Positions 21,101 to 28,605 are shown, counted from the stretch's first letter. The stretch: DNA of 64,000 nt from JAQVYB01 sp964490935 (GCA_964490935.1 CAZBEO010000003.1:1-64000); one strand, 5' to 3'. Program-made: numbers and translations. The notes: generated by a model not told the origin, from the sequence alone.

Positions 21101-24100
21101 ATCCCATCGGCACCGAGATCATGGTTAGCGTGCTCGTGTCATATTTCGTATTCTCGAGCAAATCACTGAGCTGCATTTGGTAGGCTTCGGAACGAGCGGT
21201 GGACTGGTTCCGCACCACCAGCGACACCGTTAGGGCGTTACTAGCGGTTACGGATTCCGGCGTGATGGTTTTCGCGAGGGTCAGGTTCGGTTCCGCCACG
21301 GCATAGGGCGGGGCCACATTGGTCAGCGCGGTGAAGCCATCCGATACCACCACCTTGTTGGTGGCGACGCGGTATACTGGACCGATGCCATCGTTGACCG
21401 CGTCGTTCAGCACCACGAATTCCATGGACAGCACAAAGTAGTCATTGTTGGTGTTGCCGTCGTAGGTGTTGGTCACGGAGGGCATGGTGAAGGTGATCGG
21501 CTGCCCTGATCCGTCGCTGGTCAAAGAACTCAGCGGGGTAGGATCGGGGTCATTGATTAACAGGCCATCCCCCGTATTGGTCGGGAAGACCGGTCCACCA
21601 GACGGTATGGTGAAGGCATAGCCCATGCCGGGGTAGGTCAGGTTGGCGCTGGTATTGCTACCGATCCAATCCAAGCCCAGCGGCACCACGTCCAACACGG
21701 AAAGATTTGAGACCACGCCCTGCGGCACATCCACACGAATCGAATACACCACACGCTCACCGATGGTCAGATTATTCGTACCTCCCACATTCAGCGTGTT
21801 GGTTTGGGACGAACTCACAAAGGATTTCGCTGCCGCCCGGAGGTTTTCCGCGGTAATCGTCACCGTGGTCTGATTGGTATAGTCATTGACCAGAGGCGTG
21901 CCGGAGCCAGTGCGCATCTGGTCGTTCGTGCTGGCGGCATCCAGCGATACATAGGTCACGCTGCTCCCATTGGTCAGCGTCGTGCCGACCAGTTGATTGG
22001 TTACCGTGGCGGTATACTCCCATGTGTAGCTGCCGCCGGGAATCAGCGTCGCCAGGGCCACATCCTCATTCGTCGTAATATAAAAATGCGTGGCATCCAC
22101 CGAAGCCACCGACGCCGGACTGACCGCGCTGTTGAACACCATGCCGTTCGGCAGGGCATCATAGATCGTGATACCGTAGGCATTGGTCGGGCCGGTATTG
22201 GTGATGGTGACCGAGAAGGTGACCGCATCCCCCTCCTGTACGTTTTGCTTGTCACTGATCTTGCTTATACCGAGGTTCGGCTCGAGGAGGTTGATCGTGG
22301 TGGAATGCACCGGCACCTCATTGGTGAGGCGCGCCAGTTCAAACGCCGAGGTCGCGGCATTGGTGAACGTCACCCCGTTGTTGTTGGCCGCGCTGTTGCT
22401 CACCGCAACCGGAATGTCGACGGTGAAGACCGACGCATGATTGGTGATGGGGGTCGGCTGCAACGTAAAGACGCCATTGGTATAGATGGCATTGGTGATG
22501 CCGCCGGAATAGGCCGGCGTAAATTGATCTGATGTTGGGAACACGAGATTCGCCGGAAGGCTTTCCAGCACCGTGACATTGCTGAACGCCGCGCCGAAGT
22601 AGTGCGCCTCGATGCGGTAGATGAGTTCCTCGCCAATGCGGGCATCGCGGGTGTCGCCAGCGGCACCGGACGCTTCATCGTCATAACGCACCGATTTATC
22701 AATGCTGAACCCGGCAAAGACACTCGAATCCTGATCGAACGAATAATAGGCCCCATCCACCGGTGCGGTAATGCCCGGCACCGACGACACCATGGAATCG
22801 GCCAGCGGAATTTCTCCCCAGATATTCGTGAAGGTGGATGACGGTTTCACATTTGGATTAGCGCATTCTCCGGTCACTTCGGCCAACACCAACAGATCGC
22901 CCGGTCCTTCGACGGCGTTGGCCGTCAGCGTCAACACCACCGAATCGCGGTAGGGCGCGAGGATCACGCCCGGCAGGTCCACCAGCACATTGCTGCTGCC
23001 CTGGACCTCATACACCATGTTGCTCGTACCCGATGAAACAATGTTCGAGGCCGTCACCGAGAGATTTGTCCAGGCCGGCCCGAAGCGCAGGCGCAGGTGC
23101 AGGTTCCCGGCATTTCCGTTTTCGCTCTGGTTGATAATCGTCGCAGTGAAGGTAACCAATTCCCCATTGGTCACAATCAGGCTGTTCGGTTGTAGGTCGA
23201 TGTTCGGATTCGACAGCAGCGGCACGGTCGAGGAGAGGTCCGTGTTAGTATAACCGCCGCCGCAAACGTTTTTGTAGGTGGTGGTTGAGATCGAACTCAC
23301 CTGCGAGGGATTCCCGTAGCCGGGGTCGGCGAAGTTATTGTCGGTCGGGTCGGCCACGTAATCGAGCGTACTGCCGTCGCTGGCCAGATCAAACACCACA
23401 TTGATTTTTTCGCCATAATTCAGATAGAGCGCATTGGTTACGCCGGTCGGGTCATCCTTGTCGCGCGCGCTGCTCGAAAGATCGCCCAGGTCCAGCCGTA
23501 CCACCGAGCCCGTCGGATTGCCCAGATCCACCACCAGGTTGGTTCCAAAAAATTCGCCGCTGATCGAAGCCCCCGTAAACACGTATCCCGTGGGGGCCGT
23601 CTCCGTTAGAAAGAGCCACTCCGTGCGTGCGCCGCTATTCGAAATCACCACCGTTTTGGTGCCGCCGCAGGCGGTCAGGTCCAACGCTTCCTCGGCGGCC
23701 ATCGAATTCACCGGCTGGGTGCGTAGCGTCTGCTCTTCGGACTCGGATTGGCACAACGTCCCCGCATCGCAACCGTAAAGAAATTCCAACCCGTTATTCA
23801 GGTCCACCGAGCAGCCGGTGACTTCCGCCGTGACCACGATATCAAAGGCCGTGCCCTGCGCGAAGAGGTTGCTTCCGAGTTGCGCCATGATCGTGGCATT
23901 GCTCCAGATCAGTCGCGCGCCGTTGGTAACGCCCGACACCGAATCCGGCGTAACGGACGCCCCTTTGTACAGCACATTGGTCGGAAGATAATCGACCAAC
24001 TCCACATACTGCGCATCCGCCGAGATCGCCGTCGAGGCATTCGTGATGCGAATGCGGTACAAGACATCTTCCGGCGGATTCACCACCAGAATTCCTGTTT

Positions 24101-27100
24101 CAAACCCGTCGCCGCCCACCACCATGGCCGCGCTTTCCGCGGTGATATCCGGCTCCTTCATGCTGAGTACGCTGGTCACGGGATTTTCCTGCCGCTGAAT
24201 GCCGCAGTTATCCACGAACGACGAATCCGCCGTAAACAGCAGGTCGTTATTCGCCGCGTCACAATCCACATACACATCAAAATATAGGGTGACCACATTG
24301 GTCGGGTCCAGGGCCGCAAATTCAGGAATTTCGGAACTGCTCCATGTATTCGTCAATCCGCCTATCACCGGGTCGGTCGTTGAATTCGTGTTGCCGTAAT
24401 TAAAGCGGTAGCGCGTACTGTTGGTAATCAGGGAAATGCCCGCCGGCAGGGCGGCGGCTATTTGAATGTCGTAGTCTGTGGTCAGCCCGCTGTTCTTGAC
24501 GCTGATTTCGATCGTGCCGACTGAACAGAGTTCCGCATCGTTCGGCAATACGAAACGCGACACCAGGGAGCCTCTCGACACCTCGTAGGCCGCAGCGTAA
24601 TCATAGGCCAGCCCGCAATATTCACCCTTGCAGCCGTAGCGCGTGCGGAGGGAGACCTCCCGATCGTCGCACGCCGCCACTGAATTCGTCACACCGATCA
24701 CAAACAATCCATTTGGCGGCAGGTCATTTAGGTAGCCATCGCCATCTAGGTCCGCCAGATCGCCCAGGCTGTTGGTCGCATTGTGCAGATTCCACAACAG
24801 GTTGGTTGCCGTGATGGTCGAAGGCACAATCGTGGCCGATCCGTAGGCGATGTTCGTGGCAAAAGAAAGCTCCGGCAAGACGTTGTAGGCCGCACCGGCT
24901 CCCGAGTTGAGAAAGGTCAGATAAACCACATATTGCGTGTCCGAAAGAAAACTTGTTTCCTGCGCAATGAAATTATCCAGGATTGGCTCGAACAGCGGTG
25001 GCGTGGTGTTGGTTTCGGCATACGCGGTATACGCCGGCTCATCGCCCGCACTACAGGCGTCGTTGTAAGCCACGCGCGCCGTGCTTTGTCCATAGACATC
25101 CTTCTCGCATCCGGCGCGCAGGTTAAACAGAATGGTGCCCGCGCCGTTGGCCTGCAAATCGCCCAGTTCCCAGGTTAGTCTATTCCCCGACACGGTGGGA
25201 TTCTTTCCCGTAATCACTGAACCACCGATGTCAATCATGTTGGTGAACCGAGTGGAATTAGTCACATAATCATACGTTGACACCCCGTTGGTGTCCGCGT
25301 CCATGTTCATCACCACCTTCACATCGTACGTGGCAAACACCGCATTCGATCCCACCACCAAATCCGGACTGGCAAGCTGACTCAGGTCCACACGGCCCGC
25401 AACAATTCCGCACTGCTCCACCGTCAGGAAAGGTTCCAGCGTGATCTCCATCGTGCTGCGGCCCACATTCCACACCGCCAGATCACTTCCGCCGCCGCAG
25501 CCCGTCCCAGAAAGGGAGGAGCTGTCCATCGCCTGCCCAAGGTTCGTCACCGATACCTCCCACACAAAGACCAGCGAGCCCGTAATCGCAGAAAGGCTCG
25601 GGAAATCCGAGGCACTTAAACCGCCCAAATCAATGACCATCGCCGGATTCGTTGCCGACAATCCGGTATACTCTGTCACGTTGCTGCCATTGATCAGCAC
25701 GCTGTAATTCGTCGAAGAAAGATACCCATAGCCGCTCGCCAGATCCGAGACAAAGGTCACGCCCGCCCAGTTCGGCGGCAGATTCGTCCCGCCGAAACGG
25801 CTGAAGGTATGCGTCAAGGTCACCGGACGGCACACCTCGAGGAGCGTTTCATCCGCCACCTTGCTGCTCGCAAAATAGCAATCACCCGTTCCCGAGGGAC
25901 ACGCATCGCCACCGGAAATCCGCACCGGATAAAACTGTCCATTCCCCACCACCGGTCGCGTACAGCCTCGGCAATCCACATAGTCATCGGCCAGAAGCTG
26001 ATTGAAAAACATCCCCGACGGTCCGCCGCAGACGTCTCCCACCACCAAATCAAACTTCGCCGTATGCGTTCCGCTGCCCGAAAGTCCCGTCACGTTCCAA
26101 TGAATGCGCCCGGTGCTCTGGGTTCCGCCCCCCGTGATATTCGCCACCGTCAAATTCGTGGAGGACGGATAAATATCCGTGAACGCCACCTGCTCAGTAC
26201 CGTCGAAATGCTCATACGCCAGCGTAATCACCACGGAGACACTCGGGGCATCCCCGGAGAAGGACGGGATCGTCTTCGTAATCACCGCACGCGGCTCATT
26301 CGTCACCTGCGCCAGAGCCGCCAGCACCGGGGGCTTGAACGTGCGCCCGCAGACATCACGGTAATCATTCAAAAAATAGATCGGCTGCGGTACCGTGGAA
26401 AGCGGGCAGGCACCGCCCGGCTCCACCGTCACCACAAAATTCGTCGAGGCTCCGCTGGCTAGATCACCCACCGACACCACGCCGTTGGTTACCTGCGCGC
26501 CCGTCATGCTCCAACCATTCGGAAAAATATTTGAAACGCTCAGGTCGTAGGCCGTAGCCGCTCCCGGCGCATTGGTCAGATATACCGTAATCGGAGTGCC
26601 GCCGCAGTAATCAATCGGAACGAGGCCGCCGACGCTCATCGTGCTGGTCAGCTTCGGCAGCAGCACCGAAATACGAATCCCCGCGCTCGCCGTCTGCCCA
26701 TTCAGTCGCGTATCCTCACACACCGACTCCTCGTCGCAACCCCACTGCGCATCCGCACGGTTCGCCAGGTTGCTGCACTGTTGCACTTCGCCCTGCACCG
26801 TAATCTGCACCAGGTCCCCCGGTGCCAGATTCGTCAGCGCCGGAATAACCGTTTCATCCCATACCGCATTCGACGCCGTTAGCGACGACGGTGTCGGCAC
26901 CAAATTCGTAAACGCAATGCCCGACTCGATCGAATCGTAGATCACCACATGGCGTGCATCCCCAAAGCCCACATTCTCGATAGTCAGCGTCCACTCCACC
27001 GAATCACCCACCGTCGCCAACTGCGAAACCGGTGCCTTTGTAACCTTCAAGTCCCCCTTGTTGATCGTCAGAAAATGCGCCGCACGGTTCGTCTGCACCG

Positions 27101-28052
27101 GGGTTTCCGGCGGCTGCTCATAATACGCATATGAAAAAAACTGCCCCGAGCCGACCGCGCAGGGGAGGAGCACGTCGTACGTAATCTCCAGCGAATCTCC
27201 GCCATTCATTCCCACCACCACATGGCCCGTCCCCGGGTCAGGAACCATCTGGTCCACCCAGTCATTCCGGCTGTTGTTGTCCTCATTCGCAGGATCACGC
27301 GCCAGCGAATGCGTCGCATCCACCAACGCCAGCGACGGACTCAACCCCACCTTCGACGAGCCATACGACATCGCATCCACCCGCACATTCCCGGCGTTAT
27401 AAAGCTCCACCCCATCGCCAAAATGATTCAGCCCGCTACCGATTTCTCCATCCGTCACCTGGAAAACCTGCCCCGTGTAGCCCGCATGATCGAGCAGGAA
27501 AGCATTCGTCATCCCCGCCACCACCACGAACTCACCTGCCCCGATCGTAATCTCCGGCAGGTCATCGCGCACGCCCGGCGCCGTATCCTTGATATACCAA
27601 CCCGTCATCGTCACCGGGTTCGGCGCAGGATTATAAATTTCAAACCACTGATACGCCTTTTCTGCCACCTCATCCGTATTCGTCGTGTGGTAATACACCT
27701 CCGTAAGCAGCAGATTCGTTACCGACAACGTCGCGACGTTGGCCGACAAATCCCAGCTCAATCGTGTGCTGCTGACCACCGGTTCCGCCGCACTGTTCGA
27801 CAGCACCGAACCATCCGGCAGACGAATCACCGTCGAGTTCGTCACATACACATACTCCGCCGACGGCAATACATTCGTGATCCGCAAATCCGAAAGCACC
27901 TCCCCCAAATTGGAAAACTGGTTTGTGATCGTAAGCACCTCGCACAGCGACGACTCATCCACCGCCGACATTTCATTCAGCGATTGCCCCCAGGTCATCC
28001 CCCCGGAAAGACCTGCCAACAACACACACACCACGAACTTGCCAAACTTCAT
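8361..28052 (-). CDS. Giant exported multidomain surface protein (LTD, DUF11-like, SdrD_B-like, six-repeat C-terminal domain)
   Basis: The 6563-residue protein starts with a signal peptide (MKFGKFVVCVLLAGLSGG..., cleavage near residue 23). A GAGG ribosome site lies at 28060-28063, and the first ATG is used. A lamin-tail domain is at about 115-275 (WFEIYNPAPNPVTMTGWYIKD). DUF11-like beta-sandwich repeats then run from about 330 to 4900. The block from about 3330 is a regular series of about 14 units of roughly 128 residues, each opening with a YxLxKxxxSPxGRxAxxGE-like motif; the last three alternate with SdrD_B domains. Nine SdrD_B-like domains (xxGDxVWxDxNxNGxQDxxEPG) occupy about 4903-6190. 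Six calcium-loop repeats end the protein (6295-6563). No PEP-CTERM, LPXTG or recognisable type IX sorting tail is visible. It is very probably a cell-surface or secreted stalk or adhesin; that role is inferred from architecture alone. Confidence 0.93.
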   Translation of the reverse strand: MKFGKFVVCVLLAGLSGGMTWGQSLNEMSAVDESSLCEVLTITNQFSNLGEVLSDLRITNVLPSAEYVYVTNSTVIRLPDGSVLSNSAAEPVVSSTRLSWDLSANVATLSVTNLLLTEVYYHTTNTDEVAEKAYQWFEIYNPAPNPVTMTGWYIKDTAPGVRDDLPEITIGAGEFVVVAGMTNAFLLDHAGYTGQVFQVTDGEIGSGLNHFGDGVELYNAGNVRVDAMSYGSSKVGLSPSLALVDATHSLARDPANEDNNSRNDWVDQMVPDPGTGHVVVGMNGGDSLEITYDVLLPCAVGSGQFFSYAYYEQPPETPVQTNRAAHFLTINKGDLKVTKAPVSQLATVGDSVEWTLTIENVGFGDARHVVIYDSIESGIAFTNLVPTPSSLTASNAVWDETVIPALTNLAPGDLVQITVQGEVQQCSNLANRADAQWGCDEESVCEDTRLNGQTASAGIRISVLLPKLTSTMSVGGLVPIDYCGGTPITVYLTNAPGAATAYDLSVSNIFPNGWSMTGAQVTNGVVSVGDLASGASTNFVVTVEPGGACPLSTVPQPIYFLNDYRDVCGRTFKPPVLAALAQVTNEPRAVITKTIPSFSGDAPSVSVVITLAYEHFDGTEQVAFTDIYPSSTNLTVANITGGGTQSTGRIHWNVTGLSGSGTHTAKFDLVVGDVCGGPSGMFFNQLLADDYVDCRGCTRPVVGNGQFYPVRISGGDACPSGTGDCYFASSKVADETLLEVCRPVTLTHTFSRFGGTNLPPNWAGVTFVSDLASGYGYLSSTNYSVLINGSNVTEYTGLSATNPAMVIDLGGLSASDFPSLSAITGSLVFVWEVSVTNLGQAMDSSSLSGTGCGGGSDLAVWNVGRSTMEITLEPFLTVEQCGIVAGRVDLSQLASPDLVVGSNAVFATYDVKVVMNMDADTNGVSTYDYVTNSTRFTNMIDIGGSVITGKNPTVSGNRLTWELGDLQANGAGTILFNLRAGCEKDVYGQSTARVAYNDACSAGDEPAYTAYAETNTTPPLFEPILDNFIAQETSFLSDTQYVVYLTFLNSGAGAAYNVLPELSFATNIAYGSATIVPSTITATNLLWNLHNATNSLGDLADLDGDGYLNDLPPNGLFVIGVTNSVAACDDREVSLRTRYGCKGEYCGLAYDYAAAYEVSRGSLVSRFVLPNDAELCSVGTIEISVKNSGLTTDYDIQIAAALPAGISLITNSTRYRFNYGNTNSTTDPVIGGLTNTWSSSEIPEFAALDPTNVVTLYFDVYVDCDAANNDLLFTADSSFVDNCGIQRQENPVTSVLSMKEPDITAESAAMVVGGDGFETGILVVNPPEDVLYRIRITNASTAISADAQYVELVDYLPTNVLYKGASVTPDSVSGVTNGARLIWSNATIMAQLGSNLFAQGTAFDIVVTAEVTGCSVDLNNGLEFLYGCDAGTLCQSESEEQTLRTQPVNSMAAEEALDLTACGGTKTVVISNSGARTEWLFLTETAPTGYVFTGASISGEFFGTNLVVDLGNPTGSVVRLDLGDLSSSARDKDDPTGVTNALYLNYGEKINVVFDLASDGSTLDYVADPTDNNFADPGYGNPSQVSSISTTTYKNVCGGGYTNTDLSSTVPLLSNPNIDLQPNSLIVTNGELVTFTATIINQSENGNAGNLHLRLRFGPAWTNLSVTASNIVSSGTSNMVYEVQGSSNVLVDLPGVILAPYRDSVVLTLTANAVEGPGDLLVLAEVTGECANPNVKPSSTFTNIWGEIPLADSMVSSVPGITAPVDGAYYSFDQDSSVFAGFSIDKSVRYDDEASGAAGDTRDARIGEELIYRIEAHYFGAAFSNVTVLESLPANLVFPTSDQFTPAYSGGITNAIYTNGVFTLQPTPITNHASVFTVDIPVAVSNSAANNNGVTFTNAATSAFELARLTNEVPVHSTTINLLEPNLGISKISDKQNVQEGDAVTFSVTITNTGPTNAYGITIYDALPNGMVFNSAVSPASVASVDATHFYITTNEDVALATLIPGGSYTWEYTATVTNQLVGTTLTNGSSVTYVSLDAASTNDQMRTGSGTPLVNDYTNQTTVTITAENLRAAAKSFVSSSQTNTLNVGGTNNLTIGERVVYSIRVDVPQGVVSNLSVLDVVPLGLDWIGSNTSANLTYPGMGYAFTIPSGGPVFPTNTGDGLLINDPDPTPLSSLTSDGSGQPITFTMPSVTNTYDGNTNNDYFVLSMEFVVLNDAVNDGIGPVYRVATNKVVVSDGFTALTNVAPPYAVAEPNLTLAKTITPESVTASNALTVSLVVRNQSTARSEAYQMQLSDLLENTKYDTSTLTMISVPMGWGVSNLAVASGLTHYLVASNGIGLAPGAAITNVFTIKVAQGVEPNKIYTNRVSLFNSSTLYDAPPTNSPERTKTASATDTIRIPGLQLAKVMFATSETNVPPDSTNTFVQIGEVITYQLNVTLPESTMTNLTVLDALPNGLSYIFGSATTDVSTFNGTLPALSESPSGPGALATNGADITFAFNGQTVVSGDGSSTNNTFSIYLDAIVLNTNGNVGLPPNPTILTNLASVTYAGNPSSVVWSAKTTNVVAEPQIALFKSMTPTNIQAGDVISVTFVITNTGMATAYDVELADDLSEIFQSDSATNAVVPTGYVMSVVSDILYFRSDTNAATGTNTLEAGEGLTFTFDVTARTDLQPNVLLTNVVTIHGDSLVSTNVYAIEREYGATNEAALKLQDFQMQKSLYATSETGPADSTNANVQIGEVVTYTLSAVIPAGASTNLQFVDYVPNGMAFAIDSLVVIPGSTNIQLPAATNVTPNVGLMGNNGQDVTITFTGVTLVNNVTNSADRTLTLRLQTMVLDTNINVGIAPQMVLTNIASVTYQGNPSSPAFSSIVTNPVVEPTLLITKSFDVASGDAGDPVVCTLTVTNTGLASAYDLQFDDLVMGGFFDITTISNVTMPDGFTYTVSTGLPNATVTYASDPASMQPTNCIEVAEGLTFRFGMHLAQAVEPGQLLTNGCVVSAADTIDGTNVYDEARDESGARSSDSIVVSNMLVEKVFVTTSQAGPSDTTGTNVTIGETATYRLTATLPESTITNLAIVDIIPAGMSYVNGSVSVNTDSFNGTLPGAPVVTTVGGSGDEVTFTFNGNTVVNEDNDGTNNWFTIELQLLTRDEVGNVGLPGSQTMLPNSATIRYAGNPPTHTSTVVNVIVQEPRLAINKTMFGPSNEMVVVTFAVTNSGLSTAYDLIVTDLFPTNWWDTTTIAASSIPAGFTYTITNAPGDGYVTVMVDTNFLQPTNAVEVGAVVIFEFTAKLLPDLTGTVTNTAVIAQYTTIDGTNPDERFEPLTNDTETLILPGVAITKVRTYPVGRAAAVGEAVAFRITVTNTGNRGLNPLVIADSFDSTYLTYVSAVPTPDSTGVGTISWTNVGPLAIGGTTSLVVNFTALASTEPNDTTNRAVVTPFVTNGLPMPPKTNAATVKIKTVGYTLVKSLSSPTGRSAQMGETVEFEILITNTGETQLVTVPVTDAFESSYLSFLSADPSPNTTNASSLVWTNVGPLAANGQSTNLVVRFTAIQSSTGDDRTNTVSTVPTTSPSDPPVGPKTNTAPYRISNAGYSLLKEVVSPSGRAAAIGEEVVFRMTVQNTGDVTLVSVPMVDTYEMAYLSYISSAPASVDNVNDGTINWTDLAASFGTDLLPGSSFVVTSRFTAVATSTAQARTNHVVTTPTTPAGRPPVPARTNDAPYRISNPGYSLAKALHSPTGRAAQVGESVVFTYTIRNTGDVELITIPVADTYETNYLTYVDSVPASANNVNDGTINWANLTASFGTNLMPGASFVVTSRFTAVATSLSENRTNVVVTTPTTPANQPEVPELTNDAPYQISHPAYTLTKSKVSPASRSAAVGEAVVFNLTIENSGDVELVTAPLADTYETTYLTYVGSVPASDDTVNDGVINWTNVGPIAAGASTTVVVSFTAASSSAAMDRTNMVVATPLTPPDEPGVPPATNDAPYGVSSAGYSLVKALHSPTGRAASVGEAIVFHYTITNTGDVELVTTPSVDTYETNYLTYVSSVPASVDNVNDGTITWTDIGPVPVGASTTVVVNFTAASSSLSAPRTNAVSTSPTTPADRPDVPPASNVAPYRISSPGYTLAKTRIAPTNRPAAIGEAVVFTLTISNTGDVRLVTVPVEDRYETNYLQFISAVPAADNPSNDGVINWANVGPLEVGASTTIVARFNAVTTSDSLNRTNTVTTAPTTPADEPVVVPTTNQAPYAVSHPAFLLTKQKPVPFDRVSQVGETNLFVMTITNSGDVALISVPFVDTYETNHLRYIDSTPPSDDNLNDGVIHWADLTASFSTTLLPGDVFVVTSRFLAVESTLGEPHTNTIVSAPSTPVGQPPVPPQTNTARYGISTSACCIVKTQISPTNRAAAVGETITFDIRICNIGDVDFITTPLIDRYDTNLLQYASAVPPISSNIAGVLYWDDIGTISTNTSKHTTVDFIALQSTTGLMATNLAGTSPTVPTNAPPVEPATNAAPFRISSPGYAITKQLISPTGHVANVGEEIRFAIQITNTGDVELVSVPLTDVYETNYLRYVDSTPSSDDNVNNGFKLWADLVTSFGTNLVPGATFSVTSRYAAAGSSLGANRTNTVWTAPTTPSDEPSVDGKTNDAPYRTILADYQLAKSLISPVGRAANIGEEIVFHVVVTNSGEVELVTVPVEDRYETNYLSFVNAQPAPIDLSDDGTLNWTNVGPLAVGGSTTLVLRFTAATVTDEQTNIVVTAPTVPPGMPEVPVRTNEAPYRIDQSGYTLVKTRLSAYPVYIDQAVEFRIDIANTGLVEMVVLPVTDTYDPIYIQFTNAVPPVNSMVAGTLQWTNLGPLSAGASTSILVQFSALQMTPNDETNTVVTAPVAPSNKPPFEVLTNMAPYSIELRAALGDFVWYDLNADGIQDAGEPGIEGVRVSLYTAGDVLVTNTLTDTNGNYRFSDLIPGDYYIHVDLLTNYVFSPQGQGGDPARDSNVNPTNGNSSIVTLATGETNLNVDAGMYRAMYSLSKTLLSALPVYVDQPVEFRIDIANTGPVAMVELPVWDEYDAAYLLFTNAVPPADASGGGTLQWTNIGPLSAGASTNILVQFLAVQITTHDETNTVIAAPVAPSNEPPFEVLTNTAPYRIDPRGVLGNFVWYDINANGIQEDGEPGIEGVRVSLYTGGDVFVTNSLTDTNGYYLFPDLIPDDYYIHVDLVTNYVFSPQGQGGDPSLDSDVNPTNGNSSIVTLSTGETNLNVDAGMYRANYTLTKTLLSPLPVYVDQPVEFRIRISNPGPVDMVDLPVWDTYDATYLLFTNAVPAADVTGAGTLQWTNVGPLNAGSTLSILVQFNALQRTPSNETNTAITAPVAPTNEPPFEVLTNTAPYRVDSRAALGDYVWYDLNADGIQDTNEPGIAAVRVALYDGSGTFITNTTTDLHGNYLFANLIPDDYYVMVGRPTNYLFSPQGQGGDPEKNSSVNPTSGVSTTITLLTGQTNLTLDAGLYRLGSLAGAVYNDANDNGTQEIGEPSFPNVTLHLYDAATSNLLATTVTDAQGDYFFSGLIPGGYFVGVVSNTLPGDFSLGGQFTDPSAHHTVSAGQHVPDVDFGYLNESPTTAVVGDYVWSDYNNNGLQEPGEPGIGNVQLSLISAGPDGFFNTPDDVTNAVTHTDAAGRYLFTNVAPNEYIVRVHGGPGTAVAGLSGVSGDQSYAEQTSPFTMTAGGSFLEADFGFYGRKGTVGDLVFMDLNANGAFDSGDYGIGNVTVNLLDTNGTVLATTVTAADGSYRFTGLAGGRYVAQITDQNNVLDRLVHTLGTPDVSGQSQPNPYAVNLPSGGTVNTADFGYAPPPGSLGNLVFVDANRDGVFNAAHGDVGLKGVTVNRYDEHTNLVETTVTDANGQYLFTGLDDGTYLLAVDAATINTNLALGPFGPAPGTNHNSQAQPYAITLTNAGNNMTADFGYITDGTLRYGGAIYYDCNGNQKKDIWEQGIPDIEVILYMDLNTNGVVDGNDFAIGHQATDVGGSYLFENLPAAYYVVVFNDPNGVLAGTELTRNRAHSRGASSSVAFQLTQDSLSQNYGYRKKQATGSIGKTCWVDVNRNGLPDEDLAIYGLNNVLLNLYAIQSGTTNFYDSKITRTGPDSQRGHFEFTSLPYGEYVVAVDMDTIPKTLNYPTTPTSFSPILCSNNVFGAIGFGYASEDPTAVELRSFTGRSTSAGVKLDWETGVEQDNLGFYLYRADSLSGIRTQLNAQLIAAAGSDHAYTFTDATAQAGATYSYWLTDVDTVYNVVTNGPVSVTMQHHNALVDYDGDRLADLVVYEPATGTWSIRGSSGILQHIAFGWNAALPVPGDYDGDGKTDLAVYWPAGGQWTIHGSRNGITATRAWGWDAAEPVQADYDGDAVTDVAVYWPEKGCWHILKSSDGQHMLGHWGWSEAQPVPADYDGDGIADVAVYWPDGGLWLISRSSDGVGSQWLWGWNEAQPVPADYDGDGIAEIAVYWPEGGQWIIFNTVSGTSTTFNWGWSAAYPVPDDYDGDGKADIAVYSPEDGSWIILKSSDSSVMTTRWGGGSTRPVQW
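11570..13735 (-). repeat. Three tandem 723-bp modules (DUF11 plus SdrD_B)
   Basis: The SdrD_B starts lie at 13346, 12623 and 11900, which is exactly 723 bases (241 residues) apart. Each is preceded by a DUF11 unit ending its opening motif in PVYVDQ or PVYIDQ. Nucleotide similarity between the three is high, pointing to recent in-frame amplification by unequal recombination. Outer limits are approximate. Confidence 0.8.
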
Positions 28053-28207
28053 AGGAGTACCTCATTTTATCTTGAATGGAACACGCGCCCCATCCCAAAT
28101 CATCACATCCAGCCCGAATCACGATATTTCGATTCGCCGAAGAAACCTTTTAGCATCCTATTCATTAATAGTGCAAAAACAATCCAGACTAATATCAAGA
28201 GCATTCC

Positions 28208-28247
28208 GGGAGGGCCCGTGTCCCCACGGGCCGTGCGGAGAGTAAGC
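28208..28247. repeat. Right arm of the perfect 40-bp inverted repeat flanking the giant gene
   Basis: This is the exact reverse complement of 8296-8335. It carries the same 8-bp stem with a tetraloop. The pair encloses the whole giant gene, about 19.9 kb apart. Confidence 0.85.
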
Positions 28248-28333
28248 ACACAGGAAGAGCACGAAGCCCAAGAAAAATAAGGAACGATCTGGAGAAAAAG
28301 ATAAGGACGCTGAGGACAGCATCCCTCCCAAAA

Positions 28334-28360
28334 TTTGCGTCCATTTGCGTCCATTCGCGG
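28334..28360. repeat. Dispersed CGTCCATT-type repeat
   Basis: GCGTCCATT is repeated in tandem and followed by CGCGG. Similar strings occur at 30461-30490 and, degenerate, at 28697-28738. All are intergenic, which marks a dispersed repeat family of this genome. Confidence 0.6.
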
Positions 28361-28455
28361 GTTCCCCCAGCACTAACGCCGAGTCGCTCCTAATTCTTTG
28401 AGTTCTATGCGCTCTTCCAACTTTTTCGTGAAGTCCATTTCATCAACAGCAAACC

Positions 28456-28605
28456 TTTTGGAGTGCGTGTGGCCAGGAGGGACGACGCGGCGATAGGACA
28501 CAATGGCCGCCGCCTCCTTCGTCGTCGTCTGCCGTGCGGTCAGATATTGCTGTCCCCCTCAAAAGCTGTGCCGCCTCAAAGATACGTTGTCCCAGCACTC
28601 CAAAA
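28456..28605. mobile_element. 150-bp MITE-like or palindromic element with 11-bp inverted ends
   Basis: The ends TTTTGGAGTGC (28456-28466) and GCACTCCAAAA (28595-28605) are perfect inverted repeats. The interior is GC-rich and encodes nothing convincing. No target-site duplication is obvious. The short length, inverted ends and intergenic position fit a non-autonomous or REP-type element; no transposase is present in the window. Confidence 0.5.

Noticed and set aside
28456..28605. Intact insertion sequence
   Set aside because: There are inverted ends but no transposase frame and no clear target duplication.
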